From Eutrophocola sp964503965 (GTDB lineage: Bacteria; Pseudomonadota; Gammaproteobacteria; Pseudomonadales; Pseudohongiellaceae), in the NCBI GenBank assembly GCA_964503965.1, contig CAZDCK010000006.1, positions 51,366 through 115,365 of the forward strand: DNA of 64,000 nt, given 5' to 3'. The position numbers were made by a program, and so were the translations under genes. The notes under the pieces were generated by a model, which saw only the letters and a program-made list of their open reading frames with translations, had not been told where the DNA came from and did not search any database. Of this stretch, positions 34,576-42,909 are shown in pieces (positions within the stretch are counted from its first letter, which is position 1; every line of letters begins with the position of its first letter).

Positions 34576-34805
34576 TTCGAAAATATCTTGGGTACACTGA
34601 GCAGGTGTAGCCAAAGAGAAAATAATCAATGTTTACCATTGGTTAAAAGGCAAAGCTAGAAGAGGCTTTACCTGACAGAAAGCACAAATCAGGGGATGCA
34701 AGAGACCAGGTGGAATATCAATTCAGGGAATATTTTCAGCGTTTTTACCCAAAAACTGCACGTACCCCCGAATTATCACCCCCTTCCCTGATCACGCTTG
34801 AGAGT

Positions 34806-34814
34806 TTATCCACA
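34806..34814 (+). promoter_or_regulatory. DnaA box 3
   Basis: TTATCCACA, a third perfect DnaA box, between the NrdR boxes and nrdA. Confidence 0.5.
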
Positions 34815-34874
34815 GGCTTTCAGCGAGAAAATCGGGATTTCGCTCAAACACAACATCTTGTGTTTGGGAAATCC

Positions 34875-34922
34875 GGGCCTACCAGGCCCCTCTTCCGGTA
34901 AATCCACACCGGAAACAAGAGG
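34875..34922 (+). promoter_or_regulatory. Structured segment in the nrdA leader
   Basis: Two adjacent hairpins: GGGCCT-acc-AGGCCC, then TTCCGGT / ACCGGAA with an outer CCTC / GAGG pair. No T tract follows, so it is not a simple terminator. The remaining 360 bases before nrdA hold only short TTAGAA/ATCAGG-like near-repeats. I see no convincing gene there. Confidence 0.4.
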
Positions 34923-35284
34923 CTCTTACACGTAATACCTGTATTGGCGCGATGCCGGGCATCGTCCATGGTGATGTAGCAATCTTGTAGCCTTATATAG
35001 ATTAATGAATGTGACGGCTGATCCAGCCGGGATTCACAGTAACAGCAGGAACATTAGAAGTATTAGAAACATCAGGGACATAGGAATTTTTGGCAGTATC
35101 CAGTCCTGGAGAAGCATCACGAGACTTGGCAAGAAACCGGAAAGCGGGCGCCAAAAAAGCCTCCGACAACGCCGAAAGGCAGAAATTGCAAGACCAAACA
35201 AGGGCTCTTAAGCCCACAAGCAGTGAAACGCTGCTGAAATATCAACTGGAACGATAACAAGAGACAAAATACCGGAGTTAATCA

Positions 35285-38167
35285 ATGCAACCTGAAGTTG
35301 AATCATCCTCATCCCCGTCCCCTGCTGCTCCACAGCCTCAGGAAAATACCGACAGTTCCATTTCTGCGATGGCTCCAGGCACATTAAGAGTCATCAAGCG
35401 CAATGGCGCTGTCGTTGGCTATGATCCATCAAAAATTACTGTGGCCATAACCAAGGCGTATATCGCAGAGGAAGGCGGCAATGCCGCGGCATCCAGCCGT
35501 ATCCATGAAACCGTGGAACGAATGGCTCGGGAAATTTCAGAAACCTTCAAACGCCGCATGCCTTCAGGTGGCAGCATTCACATTGAAGAAATCCAGGACC
35601 AGGTAGAACTCATGCTGATGCGCTCCGGTGAACACAAGGTTGCCAGGAGCTATGTGATCTATCGCGCTGAGCGTGCCCGCGAACGCGAGGAAAGCCGGGG
35701 TGTCCAGGCTGAACAATCCCAGGATTCCGGCATCACTGTCACCATGGATGACGGCTCAAGTCGCCCGCTGGATACCGCCCGGCTGCGTACGGTCATCTTT
35801 GAGGCCTGCGAAGGACTGGACGATGTCAATGGTGACGCACTCTATGATGAAACCCTAAAAAACCTCTATGACGGAGTTAAACACAGTGATGTCCAGGTTT
35901 CCCTGGTGATGACTGCCCGCACCCTCGTTGAGCAAGAGCCCAACTACAGTTTCGTCGCAGCGCGTCTCCTGCTGGACAGCCTGCGCAGCGAAGCTCTTAC
36001 CTTCCTGGGAGTGGCCGAAAGTGCCACCCAGTCAGAAATGCATTACAAGTATGCCACTGCCCTGAAATCCTACATCCAGAAAGGCGTGGAACTGGAACTG
36101 CTCTCCCCCCATCTCCTGGAATATGACCTGGACCGCCTTGGCGAAGCCCTGAAAGCCGATCGGGATGAACAGTTTACCTATCTTGGTCTGCAGACCCTTT
36201 ATGACCGTTACTTCATTCATAGTGATGGTACCCGTTTCGAGCTTCCCCAGATCTTTTTCATGCGTGTGGCCATGGGCCTTGCATCCAATGAAGAAAACAG
36301 GGAAGACTGTGCCATTGAGTTCTATAACCTACTCTCCAGCTTTGACTACATGGTGTCCACCCCCCAGCTGTTCAACTCCGGCACCCTGCGTCCACAATTA
36401 TCGTCCTGCTTCCTGACGACCGTCCCTGATGATCTGAGCGGGATCTACAATGCCATTCATGACAATGCCATGCTCTCCAAATGGGCAGGCGGTCTCGGCA
36501 ATGACTGGACTCCTGTACGGGCCCTGGGTGCCTACATCAAGGGCACCAATGGCAAGTCCCAGGGTGTTGTCCCTTTCCTGAAAGTAGTCAACGATACAGC
36601 CGTTGCAGTAAACCAGGGAGGCAAGCGCAAAGGCGCCGTCTGTTCCTACCTGGAATCCTGGCACCTGGACATTGAAGAATTTCTCGAGCTTCGCAAAAAC
36701 ACGGGTGACGATCGTCGTCGTGCCCATGACATGAATACAGCCAACTGGATTCCAGACCTGTTCATGAAGCGTGTTTTCGAAGACCGGGAATGGACGCTTT
36801 TTTCGCCAAATGAGGTCCCTGACCTGCATGACCTACATGGCAAGGCCTTCGAGGAACGCTATGAGCACTATGAAAAAATGGCCAGGGAGGGCGCGCTCTA
36901 TGTGCACAAAACCATCCAGGCCAAGGACCTCTGGCGAAAAATGCTTTCCATGCTGTTTGAGACGGGCCATCCCTGGATTACCTTCAAGGATTCCTGCAAC
37001 ACCCGTTCACCCCAGCAGCACGTAGGGACAGTACACTCGTCCAACCTGTGTACAGAAATCACCCTGAACACCAACAAGGATGAAATCGCGGTGTGCAACC
37101 TGGGCTCTGTCAACATGGTCAACCATGTCAGCGAGAATGGGCTGGACCGTGACAAACTGCGTGAGACTGTTCATACCGCCGTACGCATGCTTGATAACGT
37201 TATCGATATCAACTACTACTCCGTCCCTCAGGCGAAGAACTCGAACATGAAGCATCGCCCCGTTGGACTGGGCATGATGGGCTTCCAGGATTCCCTGTAT
37301 CTCCAGAACATCCCTTACAGCTCACAGGATGCAGTCAAGTTTGCTGACAACTCCATGGAGGCCATCAGCTACTACGCCATTGAAGCCTCCACCCTCCTGG
37401 CAGAGGAGCGCGGCACCTATGAGACCTATGAGGGATCTCTGTGGAGCCAGGGGATACTGCCCATCGACTCCCTGCAGAAACTGCGGGAAGAGCGCGGTGA
37501 TCAGTACCTGGAGGTGGATTACAGTACTACCCTGGATTGGGACAGTATGCGTGACAGAGTGAAAACAAGCGGCATGCGTAATTCCAATGTCATGGCCATT
37601 GCGCCGACGGCAACAATAGCCAATATTACCGGTGTCTCCCAGTCCATTGAACCGACCTACCAGAACCTGTACGTAAAATCGAATCTCTCCGGTGAATTCA
37701 CCGTGGTCAACCCCTACCTGATCAAGGACCTGAAAGAAGAGGGTTTATGGGACAGCGTCATGATCAACGATCTGAAATATTACGACGGTAGTGTGCAGAA
37801 GATTGACCGCATTCCGGAACGTCTGAAGACCCTGTATGCCACGGCCTTTGAAATCAGTCCCCAGTGGCTGGTGGAAGCGGCAAGCCGCCGACAAAAATGG
37901 ATCGATCAGGCCCAGTCCCTGAACCTTTACATTGCAGAAGCCAATGGCAAGAAACTGGATGTGACCTACAAAATGGCCTGGTTGCGTGGCCTGAAAACCA
38001 CTTACTACCTCCGCGCCATGGCGGCCACAAGCACGGAAAAATCCACTGTCAATTCCGGCACGTTGAACGCTGTCTCAGCCAATGCGCCCGAACCGGCCGC
38101 TGCAGGTCCGGCAGAGGTGCCCCAGGCATGCTCTCTTGACGATCCGGATTGTGAAGCCTGTCAGTAA
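35285..38167 (+). CDS. nrdA: Ribonucleoside-diphosphate reductase, alpha subunit (class Ia, two ATP cones)
   Basis: The catalytic subunit that makes dNDPs. The 960 residues begin with a low-complexity Ser/Pro-rich start. Next come an ATP cone (about 33-135, LRVIKRNGAVVGYDPSKI), a second cone-like domain (about 150-245) and the ten-stranded barrel. The active-site parts LSSCFLTTVPDD and NLCTEITLNTNKDEIAVCNLGSVN are present. The C-terminal redox pair is in DPDCEACQ. The length and double cone are like the Pseudomonas enzyme. It is followed by nrdB after 74 bases and preceded by a long control region with NrdR and DnaA boxes. Confidence 0.97.
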   Translation: MQPEVESSSSPSPAAPQPQENTDSSISAMAPGTLRVIKRNGAVVGYDPSKITVAITKAYIAEEGGNAAASSRIHETVERMAREISETFKRRMPSGGSIHIEEIQDQVELMLMRSGEHKVARSYVIYRAERAREREESRGVQAEQSQDSGITVTMDDGSSRPLDTARLRTVIFEACEGLDDVNGDALYDETLKNLYDGVKHSDVQVSLVMTARTLVEQEPNYSFVAARLLLDSLRSEALTFLGVAESATQSEMHYKYATALKSYIQKGVELELLSPHLLEYDLDRLGEALKADRDEQFTYLGLQTLYDRYFIHSDGTRFELPQIFFMRVAMGLASNEENREDCAIEFYNLLSSFDYMVSTPQLFNSGTLRPQLSSCFLTTVPDDLSGIYNAIHDNAMLSKWAGGLGNDWTPVRALGAYIKGTNGKSQGVVPFLKVVNDTAVAVNQGGKRKGAVCSYLESWHLDIEEFLELRKNTGDDRRRAHDMNTANWIPDLFMKRVFEDREWTLFSPNEVPDLHDLHGKAFEERYEHYEKMAREGALYVHKTIQAKDLWRKMLSMLFETGHPWITFKDSCNTRSPQQHVGTVHSSNLCTEITLNTNKDEIAVCNLGSVNMVNHVSENGLDRDKLRETVHTAVRMLDNVIDINYYSVPQAKNSNMKHRPVGLGMMGFQDSLYLQNIPYSSQDAVKFADNSMEAISYYAIEASTLLAEERGTYETYEGSLWSQGILPIDSLQKLREERGDQYLEVDYSTTLDWDSMRDRVKTSGMRNSNVMAIAPTATIANITGVSQSIEPTYQNLYVKSNLSGEFTVVNPYLIKDLKEEGLWDSVMINDLKYYDGSVQKIDRIPERLKTLYATAFEISPQWLVEAASRRQKWIDQAQSLNLYIAEANGKKLDVTYKMAWLRGLKTTYYLRAMAATSTEKSTVNSGTLNAVSANAPEPAAAGPAEVPQACSLDDPDCEACQ

Positions 38168-38241
38168 CAACCAGCAGACTTCGAAGACAGTTAACACTGA
38201 TACGAAAGACACAAAAGAAAAGAATCAAGAGGTAAACCTTT

Positions 38242-39606
38242 ATGTTGTCATGGGAAGAGCTAAACGCTGACGAAAACGCACCGGTACAGGCACCAGTCGT
38301 TGATGAAACCCCGACACCTGTTCAGGATGCAGCACCATCCCCGGATGAGGCCTTTGAAGCAGAGCCAGCGTCGCAGGAACAGGCAATTCGGAATGAAGCA
38401 GCCCTGAGCGGCAATGAAACAGCCCTGAGCGCCGATGCAGGCCAGGATACCGCTCATCCTGATGTCGGTGATGTACCTTCCGTTGAGTCCCTGGAAATCG
38501 ACAATGAGCTCAGTGCGGTGGAACTGGCCCAAAAAGCCGTGGCTGAAATGGATTATACCGATGGACAGGAAGAACTGGCCGGCACCGCTGAGAGGGTCAC
38601 CGTAGACCAGAAGCAGATGATCAACTGTCGTGCTGACCTGAACCAGCTAGTCCCCTTCAAATATGACTGGGCCTGGCAAAAATACCTGGATGGCTGCGCC
38701 AATCACTGGATGCCACAGGAAATTAACATGAATGCGGATGTTGCCCTGTGGAAGAGGCCCGATGGCCTGACTGAAGATGAACGGATTATCGTAAAGCGGA
38801 ACCTCGGATTTTTCTCCACAGCCGATTCCCTTGTCGCCAATAACCTTGTGCTGGCCATCTACCGTCTGGTCACGAATCCCGAGTGTCGCCAGTACATCCT
38901 GCGGCAGGCATTTGAAGAGGCAATCCATACGCATGCCTACCAGTACTGCATTGAGTCTCTGGGCATGGACGAGGGTGAGATCTTCAACATGTATCACGAG
39001 ATTCCTTCTGTCGCGAAAAAAGCCTCCTGGGGCCTGAAATACACCAAGGAAATCTCCGATCCGACATTCAATACCGGTACACCGGAAACTGACAAGCAGC
39101 TGCTGCAGAACCTCATCGCGTTCTATTGCTGCCTGGAGGGTATCTTTTTCTACTGTGGCTTCACCCAGATTCTTTCCATGGGCCGCCGCAACAAGATGAC
39201 CGGAACATCCGAGCAGTTCCAGTACATTCTGCGTGACGAATCCATGCACCTGAATTTCGGTATCGATATGATCAACCAGATTAAACTCGAAAATCCTCAC
39301 CTGTGGGATGACGACATGAAGCAGACAGCTACCCAGATGATCCTGGAGGCGACACAGCTGGAAATTGAATATGCCCGCGACACCATGCCACGAGGCGTAC
39401 TCGGTATGAATGCGGCAATGATGGAGGACTACCTGAAATTCATCGCCAATCGTCGTCTGGCCCAGATCGGGTTACCGGAGCAGTTTTCCGGCGTACAGAA
39501 TCCGTTCCCATGGATGAGCGAGATTATGGACCTGAGAAAGGAAAAGAACTTCTTTGAGACCCGCGTTATCGAATACCAGACCGGCGGTGCATTAAATTGG
39601 GACTAA
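38242..39606 (+). CDS. nrdB: Ribonucleoside-diphosphate reductase, beta subunit, with acidic N-terminal extension
   Basis: The radical-generating di-metal subunit. The core (about 115-454) includes the diiron Glu/His helices (LRQAFEEAIHTHAYQYCIESLG, with the likely radical Tyr nearby, and RDESMHLNFGIDMINQI). The C-terminus ETRVIEYQTGGALNWD would bind NrdA. The first 110 residues are an acidic Ala/Glu/Asp-rich region with a short internal repeat (AALSGNETALSADAG). This makes the protein longer than typical NrdB. ATG 38242 follows AAGAGGT at good spacing. nrdA and nrdB are clearly one operon. Confidence 0.96.
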   Translation: MLSWEELNADENAPVQAPVVDETPTPVQDAAPSPDEAFEAEPASQEQAIRNEAALSGNETALSADAGQDTAHPDVGDVPSVESLEIDNELSAVELAQKAVAEMDYTDGQEELAGTAERVTVDQKQMINCRADLNQLVPFKYDWAWQKYLDGCANHWMPQEINMNADVALWKRPDGLTEDERIIVKRNLGFFSTADSLVANNLVLAIYRLVTNPECRQYILRQAFEEAIHTHAYQYCIESLGMDEGEIFNMYHEIPSVAKKASWGLKYTKEISDPTFNTGTPETDKQLLQNLIAFYCCLEGIFFYCGFTQILSMGRRNKMTGTSEQFQYILRDESMHLNFGIDMINQIKLENPHLWDDDMKQTATQMILEATQLEIEYARDTMPRGVLGMNAAMMEDYLKFIANRRLAQIGLPEQFSGVQNPFPWMSEIMDLRKEKNFFETRVIEYQTGGALNWD

Positions 39607-39623
39607 ACCGTTAGGGGAAACTT

Positions 39624-39643
39624 CTGCGCCCAGCATATCCTTG
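39624..39643. repeat. Intergenic 20-mer, copy 2
   Basis: CTGCGCCCAGCATATCCTTG differs at one base from 1074-1093. It lies 17 bases after the nrdB stop. No clear terminator is visible in this 190-base gap. Confidence 0.4.
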
Positions 39644-39796
39644 CCGGAAAGTGGCTCGGACTGGTTTCGCTAGTAACGTTTCCTGATTATTGGAGTTGAG
39701 CCTGGAATCTGGAACCTGGAAAGAAATGTAGTAAACAGGGTACTTCTGAATGGCTGGATTTACCCAACAATACAGGCAATATAAGGAATCAATCCT

Positions 39797-40087
39797 ATGG
39801 CCGACAAGAAAGACGTGGAGCAAAACGCGGAACAGACCCTGATTACCCTCGACCAGCTAAGCCAGACGCTGGAAGTGATGACCTGTGTCGTGGACCGCCT
39901 CAAGCAACATCTGACCCGTCAGATGTCACTGAATGCCGAAATGTTTCACGATGAAGAGAAAGTGAAGAAGGCGGAAGCTGAAGAACGTGCCAAGGCATCC
40001 CGTCAGCTACAGCAGGAAAGCTTCGTCGTGGAAATCAGCCAAAAAGAACTGGAGGAAGGCAGCGACCCGAACAAAACAGTTCACTAG
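39797..40087 (+). CDS. Small coiled-coil protein of unknown function
   Basis: A 96-residue hydrophilic protein, mostly helical and coiled-coil-like (LDQLSQTLEVMTCVVDRLKQHL, then EEKVKKAEAEERAKASRQLQQE). There is no signal peptide or membrane segment. I do not recognise a named family. AAGGAAT precedes the ATG. It follows nrdB by 190 bases and is followed by a strong terminator, so it may be the last gene of the nrd unit or a short unit of its own. Confidence 0.6.
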   Translation: MADKKDVEQNAEQTLITLDQLSQTLEVMTCVVDRLKQHLTRQMSLNAEMFHDEEKVKKAEAEERAKASRQLQQESFVVEISQKELEEGSDPNKTVH

Positions 40088-40140
40088 TTGCCAGGCCTTC
40101 ATCAGGGTCCCTGCCTTACAGAGTATCCTGCACTATAGTG

Positions 40141-40179
40141 AAACCGGAAACGTTTCAGGGAACTTTTTCCGGTTTTTTT
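40141..40179 (+). terminator. Rho-independent terminator
   Basis: A stem AAACCGGAAA / TTTCCGGTTT with a 15-base loop and a seven-T tail. It ends the transcript that includes the 96-residue protein and possibly nrdAB. Confidence 0.8.
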
Positions 40180-40255
40180 ATGCCCTGGGTTTTGATCGGA
40201 CTTTTTTACCAGCTTAACCTGCCTGACCACATCTCCCTGTGCTAGTATCTGCCCC

Positions 40256-40525
40256 ATGGGCATCAAGAAAATCAAACATGAAAAAGAACTGCTGCACGAA
40301 GCCATTCGGGTTGGATCTGCCTATTTTGAAAAACGTGGCGCAGGCAAATTTGACCCGGATGATCATGCAGACATCAAGGTAAGAGCCATATACACCCTGC
40401 TCGTGAGGGACAAGTTGATTTCACCCCTGGCAAAAAACCAGGAAGATGTCATGCACATGAAACATAAACTGGCGCTGTGGATACAAAGAACCCTGCCAGA
40501 CAATCATCCGTTGAAAGCTGAATAA
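40256..40525 (+). CDS. DUF5062-like small protein
   Basis: An 89-residue cytosolic protein (MGIKKIKHEKELLHEAIRVG, and AIYTLLVRDKLISPLAKNQ followed by MKHKLALWIQRTLP). The pattern matches what I recall of DUF5062, an uncharacterised gammaproteobacterial family. Its function is unknown. The cyclophilin gene starts 11 bases later, so the two are probably cotranscribed. Confidence 0.65.
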   Translation: MGIKKIKHEKELLHEAIRVGSAYFEKRGAGKFDPDDHADIKVRAIYTLLVRDKLISPLAKNQEDVMHMKHKLALWIQRTLPDNHPLKAE

Positions 40526-40536
40526 GCCAATTACCG

Positions 40537-41496
40537 ATGCGCCTTCTGTCTACACTGCTTTTACTTGGTGCCTGTTCACTTTGTAGTGCCGCAGAAACCC
40601 TTCCCCCCCTTGAGACGACAACCAGCTCATTGACGCCTGCTATCAGCATGGTGGATACACTCTCTCCGGATATCTCAATCGACGTCGGGGCTGTAGTAGA
40701 GACCACCGCGTCCATTACCTATAGTTTCAGTCGCGAGGATTTTGACAATCCCCTGGTCGAGATCAGGACTTCTCTGGGATCAATGGTACTGGAACTGTTT
40801 CCTGATGAAGCCCCGCGCACCGTAGAAAACTTTATCGGTCTAGCAGAAGGAACAATGCCCTGGATTGATCCTGACACCGGCCTGGAAGTCATGCGCCCGT
40901 TTTATGATGGTCTGGTATTCCACCGTATAATTGACGGCTTCATGATTCAGGGAGGAAGCCCTACCGGCCTGGGTGATGGATCACCGGGATTCAGTTTCCC
41001 GGATGAAATCAATGCACGCAGTCTGGGCCTGGACAAGATGCAGGTTTTCGATGATCAGGGTAGACCCCATCCTATCCTGGCTATTCGCAACCAGCAGGAT
41101 TTCCAGGAAAAAATACTTGCTCCCCTTTATGCGCAAATGGGCATTACCAGCGAACAGCAGCTTGAGGATAAAATTGACGAAATTGATCAGCGTTTAAGAA
41201 ATATGTCGGTGAAGGAAAGTTTCGAAAACCTTGGTTATCGATATACGGAGCGGGTAATTTCACGCATGCCTGTGCGCGGTGTAATCGCCATGGCCAACAG
41301 CGGCCCGAACACCAATGGCTCACAGTTTTTTATCAATCTTGGGGACTCTGACTGGCTGGCCGGAAAACATACTGTTTTTGGCAAGGTCAGGGCCGGATTG
41401 GATGTTCTGGATGCCATTGGCAAAGTCACCGTCGATAACCAGAATCGCCCCGTGGAAGATGTCATCATTTTATCCATCCGGCTGATCACCATTTAA
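40537..41496 (+). CDS. Exported cyclophilin-type peptidyl-prolyl isomerase with a large insertion
   Basis: A 319-residue protein. It has an N-terminal signal with a possible lipobox (LLGAC), then a linker rich in Thr/Ser. The cyclophilin domain follows: VEIRTSLGSMVLELFPDEAP, FYDGLVFHRIIDGFMIQGG, MANSGPNTNGSQFFINLG and LAGKHTVFGKV. Catalytic-type Arg and Phe/Gln residues are present (FHR, GSQFFI). About 80 residues (roughly 165-245) rich in charged helix are inserted before the second half. The protein probably acts in the periplasm on prolyl bonds. Confidence 0.88.
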   Translation: MRLLSTLLLLGACSLCSAAETLPPLETTTSSLTPAISMVDTLSPDISIDVGAVVETTASITYSFSREDFDNPLVEIRTSLGSMVLELFPDEAPRTVENFIGLAEGTMPWIDPDTGLEVMRPFYDGLVFHRIIDGFMIQGGSPTGLGDGSPGFSFPDEINARSLGLDKMQVFDDQGRPHPILAIRNQQDFQEKILAPLYAQMGITSEQQLEDKIDEIDQRLRNMSVKESFENLGYRYTERVISRMPVRGVIAMANSGPNTNGSQFFINLGDSDWLAGKHTVFGKVRAGLDVLDAIGKVTVDNQNRPVEDVIILSIRLITI

Positions 41497-41524
41497 TACA
41501 AACAAAAAGGAAGTAATACCAACA

Positions 41525-42142
41525 ATGACCAACAACAAAGCCACCAACGTTGTCTGGCATGAAAGCCGGGTAGACAGGGAAACACGTGAAAAAAATTTCA
41601 GCCAGAAAGGAGCGACATTATGGTTTACAGGTCTTAGTGGCTCAGGCAAGAGCACGCTGGCCTTCACGCTTGAACATAAGCTGATCGAGCTTGGATATCA
41701 ATGTTATGTGCTCGACGGGGATAATATCCGTCATGGCCTGAACAAGAACCTGGGGTTTTCTGACGAAGACAGGGTAGAAAACATCCGTCGTGTTGGTGAG
41801 GTATCTCGCCTGTTTGCCGATGCCGGCATGATCGTCCTTTCCAGTTTCATATCCCCTTTCCGGGATGACCGGCGTATGGTGCGAGAGATCCACCAGCAGG
41901 ATGACCTTTCTTTCATTGAAGTCTATATGGATACTCCCCTGGATATCTGCGAGGATCGCGATCCCAAGAAACTGTATGAAAAAGCCCGTCGTGGGGAAAT
42001 CAAGAATTTCACTGGCATCGACTCCCCTTATGAAGTTCCGGAAAAGTCCGAACTCCAGGTAACTCCCGGCTCATCACCGGAAGAAAGTGCTGAAAAGATC
42101 ATTGAATACCTGATATCAAACCAGGTTCTGGAAAAGTCCTGA
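41525..42142 (+). CDS. cysC: Adenylylsulfate kinase
   Basis: Phosphorylates APS to PAPS in sulfate assimilation. The 205 residues contain the P-loop WFTGLSGSGKSTLAFTLEHKL, DGDNIRHGLNKNLGFSDEDR (substrate binding), FISPFRDDRRMVRE and the lid DPKKLYEKARRGEIKNFTGIDSPYE. No cysD/cysN genes are in the window. It is followed after 14 bases by the broken 2OG-Fe(II) oxygenase gene. Confidence 0.95.
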   Translation: MTNNKATNVVWHESRVDRETREKNFSQKGATLWFTGLSGSGKSTLAFTLEHKLIELGYQCYVLDGDNIRHGLNKNLGFSDEDRVENIRRVGEVSRLFADAGMIVLSSFISPFRDDRRMVREIHQQDDLSFIEVYMDTPLDICEDRDPKKLYEKARRGEIKNFTGIDSPYEVPEKSELQVTPGSSPEESAEKIIEYLISNQVLEKS

Positions 42143-42156
42143 TCGGCAAATTACCA

Positions 42157-42896
42157 ATGAATCAACCCCTTCTCCCGGATAGTTCATTCCCCCCTGCAAT
42201 CAAAGCCCCCTGTTACTGCCGAAGTGACCTGCCCTTTAGTGAATGCTGCGGGGCGCCAACTGATGACAGGTCACCTCCGATGGGAATAGTGACGAAGGAA
42301 AATTTTTTAACACCTGAGCAGTGTGCCGAGCTGGTTCACCTGATCGAACAGAAGGAGGTGATGCCCTTCAGGGTCAGGGACAGGGATAACAATATTCACC
42401 CTGACCCTACGCGTGTGTGCAAATGGATAAAAATGGAAGACAGCCAGCACGTCCTGGATGACCTGGTTGCCCGCGCCCTGGAAGAGCAGGTTGTGCCGGT
42501 CACCGGCGTGTCCGTTGAATTCTACGAAGAACCCCAGCTACTTAAATACACCCCCGGCGGATTCTATAAATACCACACTGATAATGGTTACCTGGTACCG
42601 GGACAGATGGGCTGGCGCAAAGCCGTTGACAGGACATCAGCCTGCTGATTTATCTCAGTGATGATTTTGAAGGTGGGGAGTTGCACTTCAAACGACTGAA
42701 CTAGTCGCTGTGGCCAAAAGCCGGCATGCTGGTCTGGTTCCCCTCTGATTTCCGTTTCGAACATATGGCCAAAACGGTTACCAGAGGTACCCGTTATGCT
42801 GTGGTCAGCTGGGCTGCCGCTCAGGGAGTGCCAAAGGTTCAGGACAAACGGGCCAAACGTGCCATCGACTGGAAAACCCGCCAAAAACAGACCTGA
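42157..42896 (+). pseudogene. Broken 2OG-Fe(II) oxygenase (prolyl 4-hydroxylase type) with SEC-C-like N-terminus
   Basis: The intact first part (163 residues) has a Cys-rich N-terminus (CYCRSDLPFSECCG, SEC-C-like) and the iron-binding KYHTDNGY (H-x-D). At about 42631-42633 one base is missing. The reading frame then continues in frame 0 as DISLLIYLSDDFEGGELHF. A second lesion, an in-frame TAG at 42702-42704, follows. After it the family sequence resumes (LWPKAGMLVWFPSDFRFEHM, then TRGTRYAVVSWAAAQGVP) to TGA at 42894-42896, including the distal His and Arg. Two separate lesions favour a true pseudogene over one sequencing error. Confidence 0.82.
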
Positions 42897-42909
42897 GTAT
42901 CAGACCCTG

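Noticed and set aside
34710..34901. 63-residue plus-strand frame before nrdA
   Set aside because: It overlaps a DnaA box and the hairpin segment. No coding signature.
35005..35211. 68-residue plus-strand frame in the nrdA leader
   Set aside because: The sequence is simple-repeat-like (RNIRSIRNIRD) and basic, in a leader region. There is no family resemblance and no clear ribosome-binding site.
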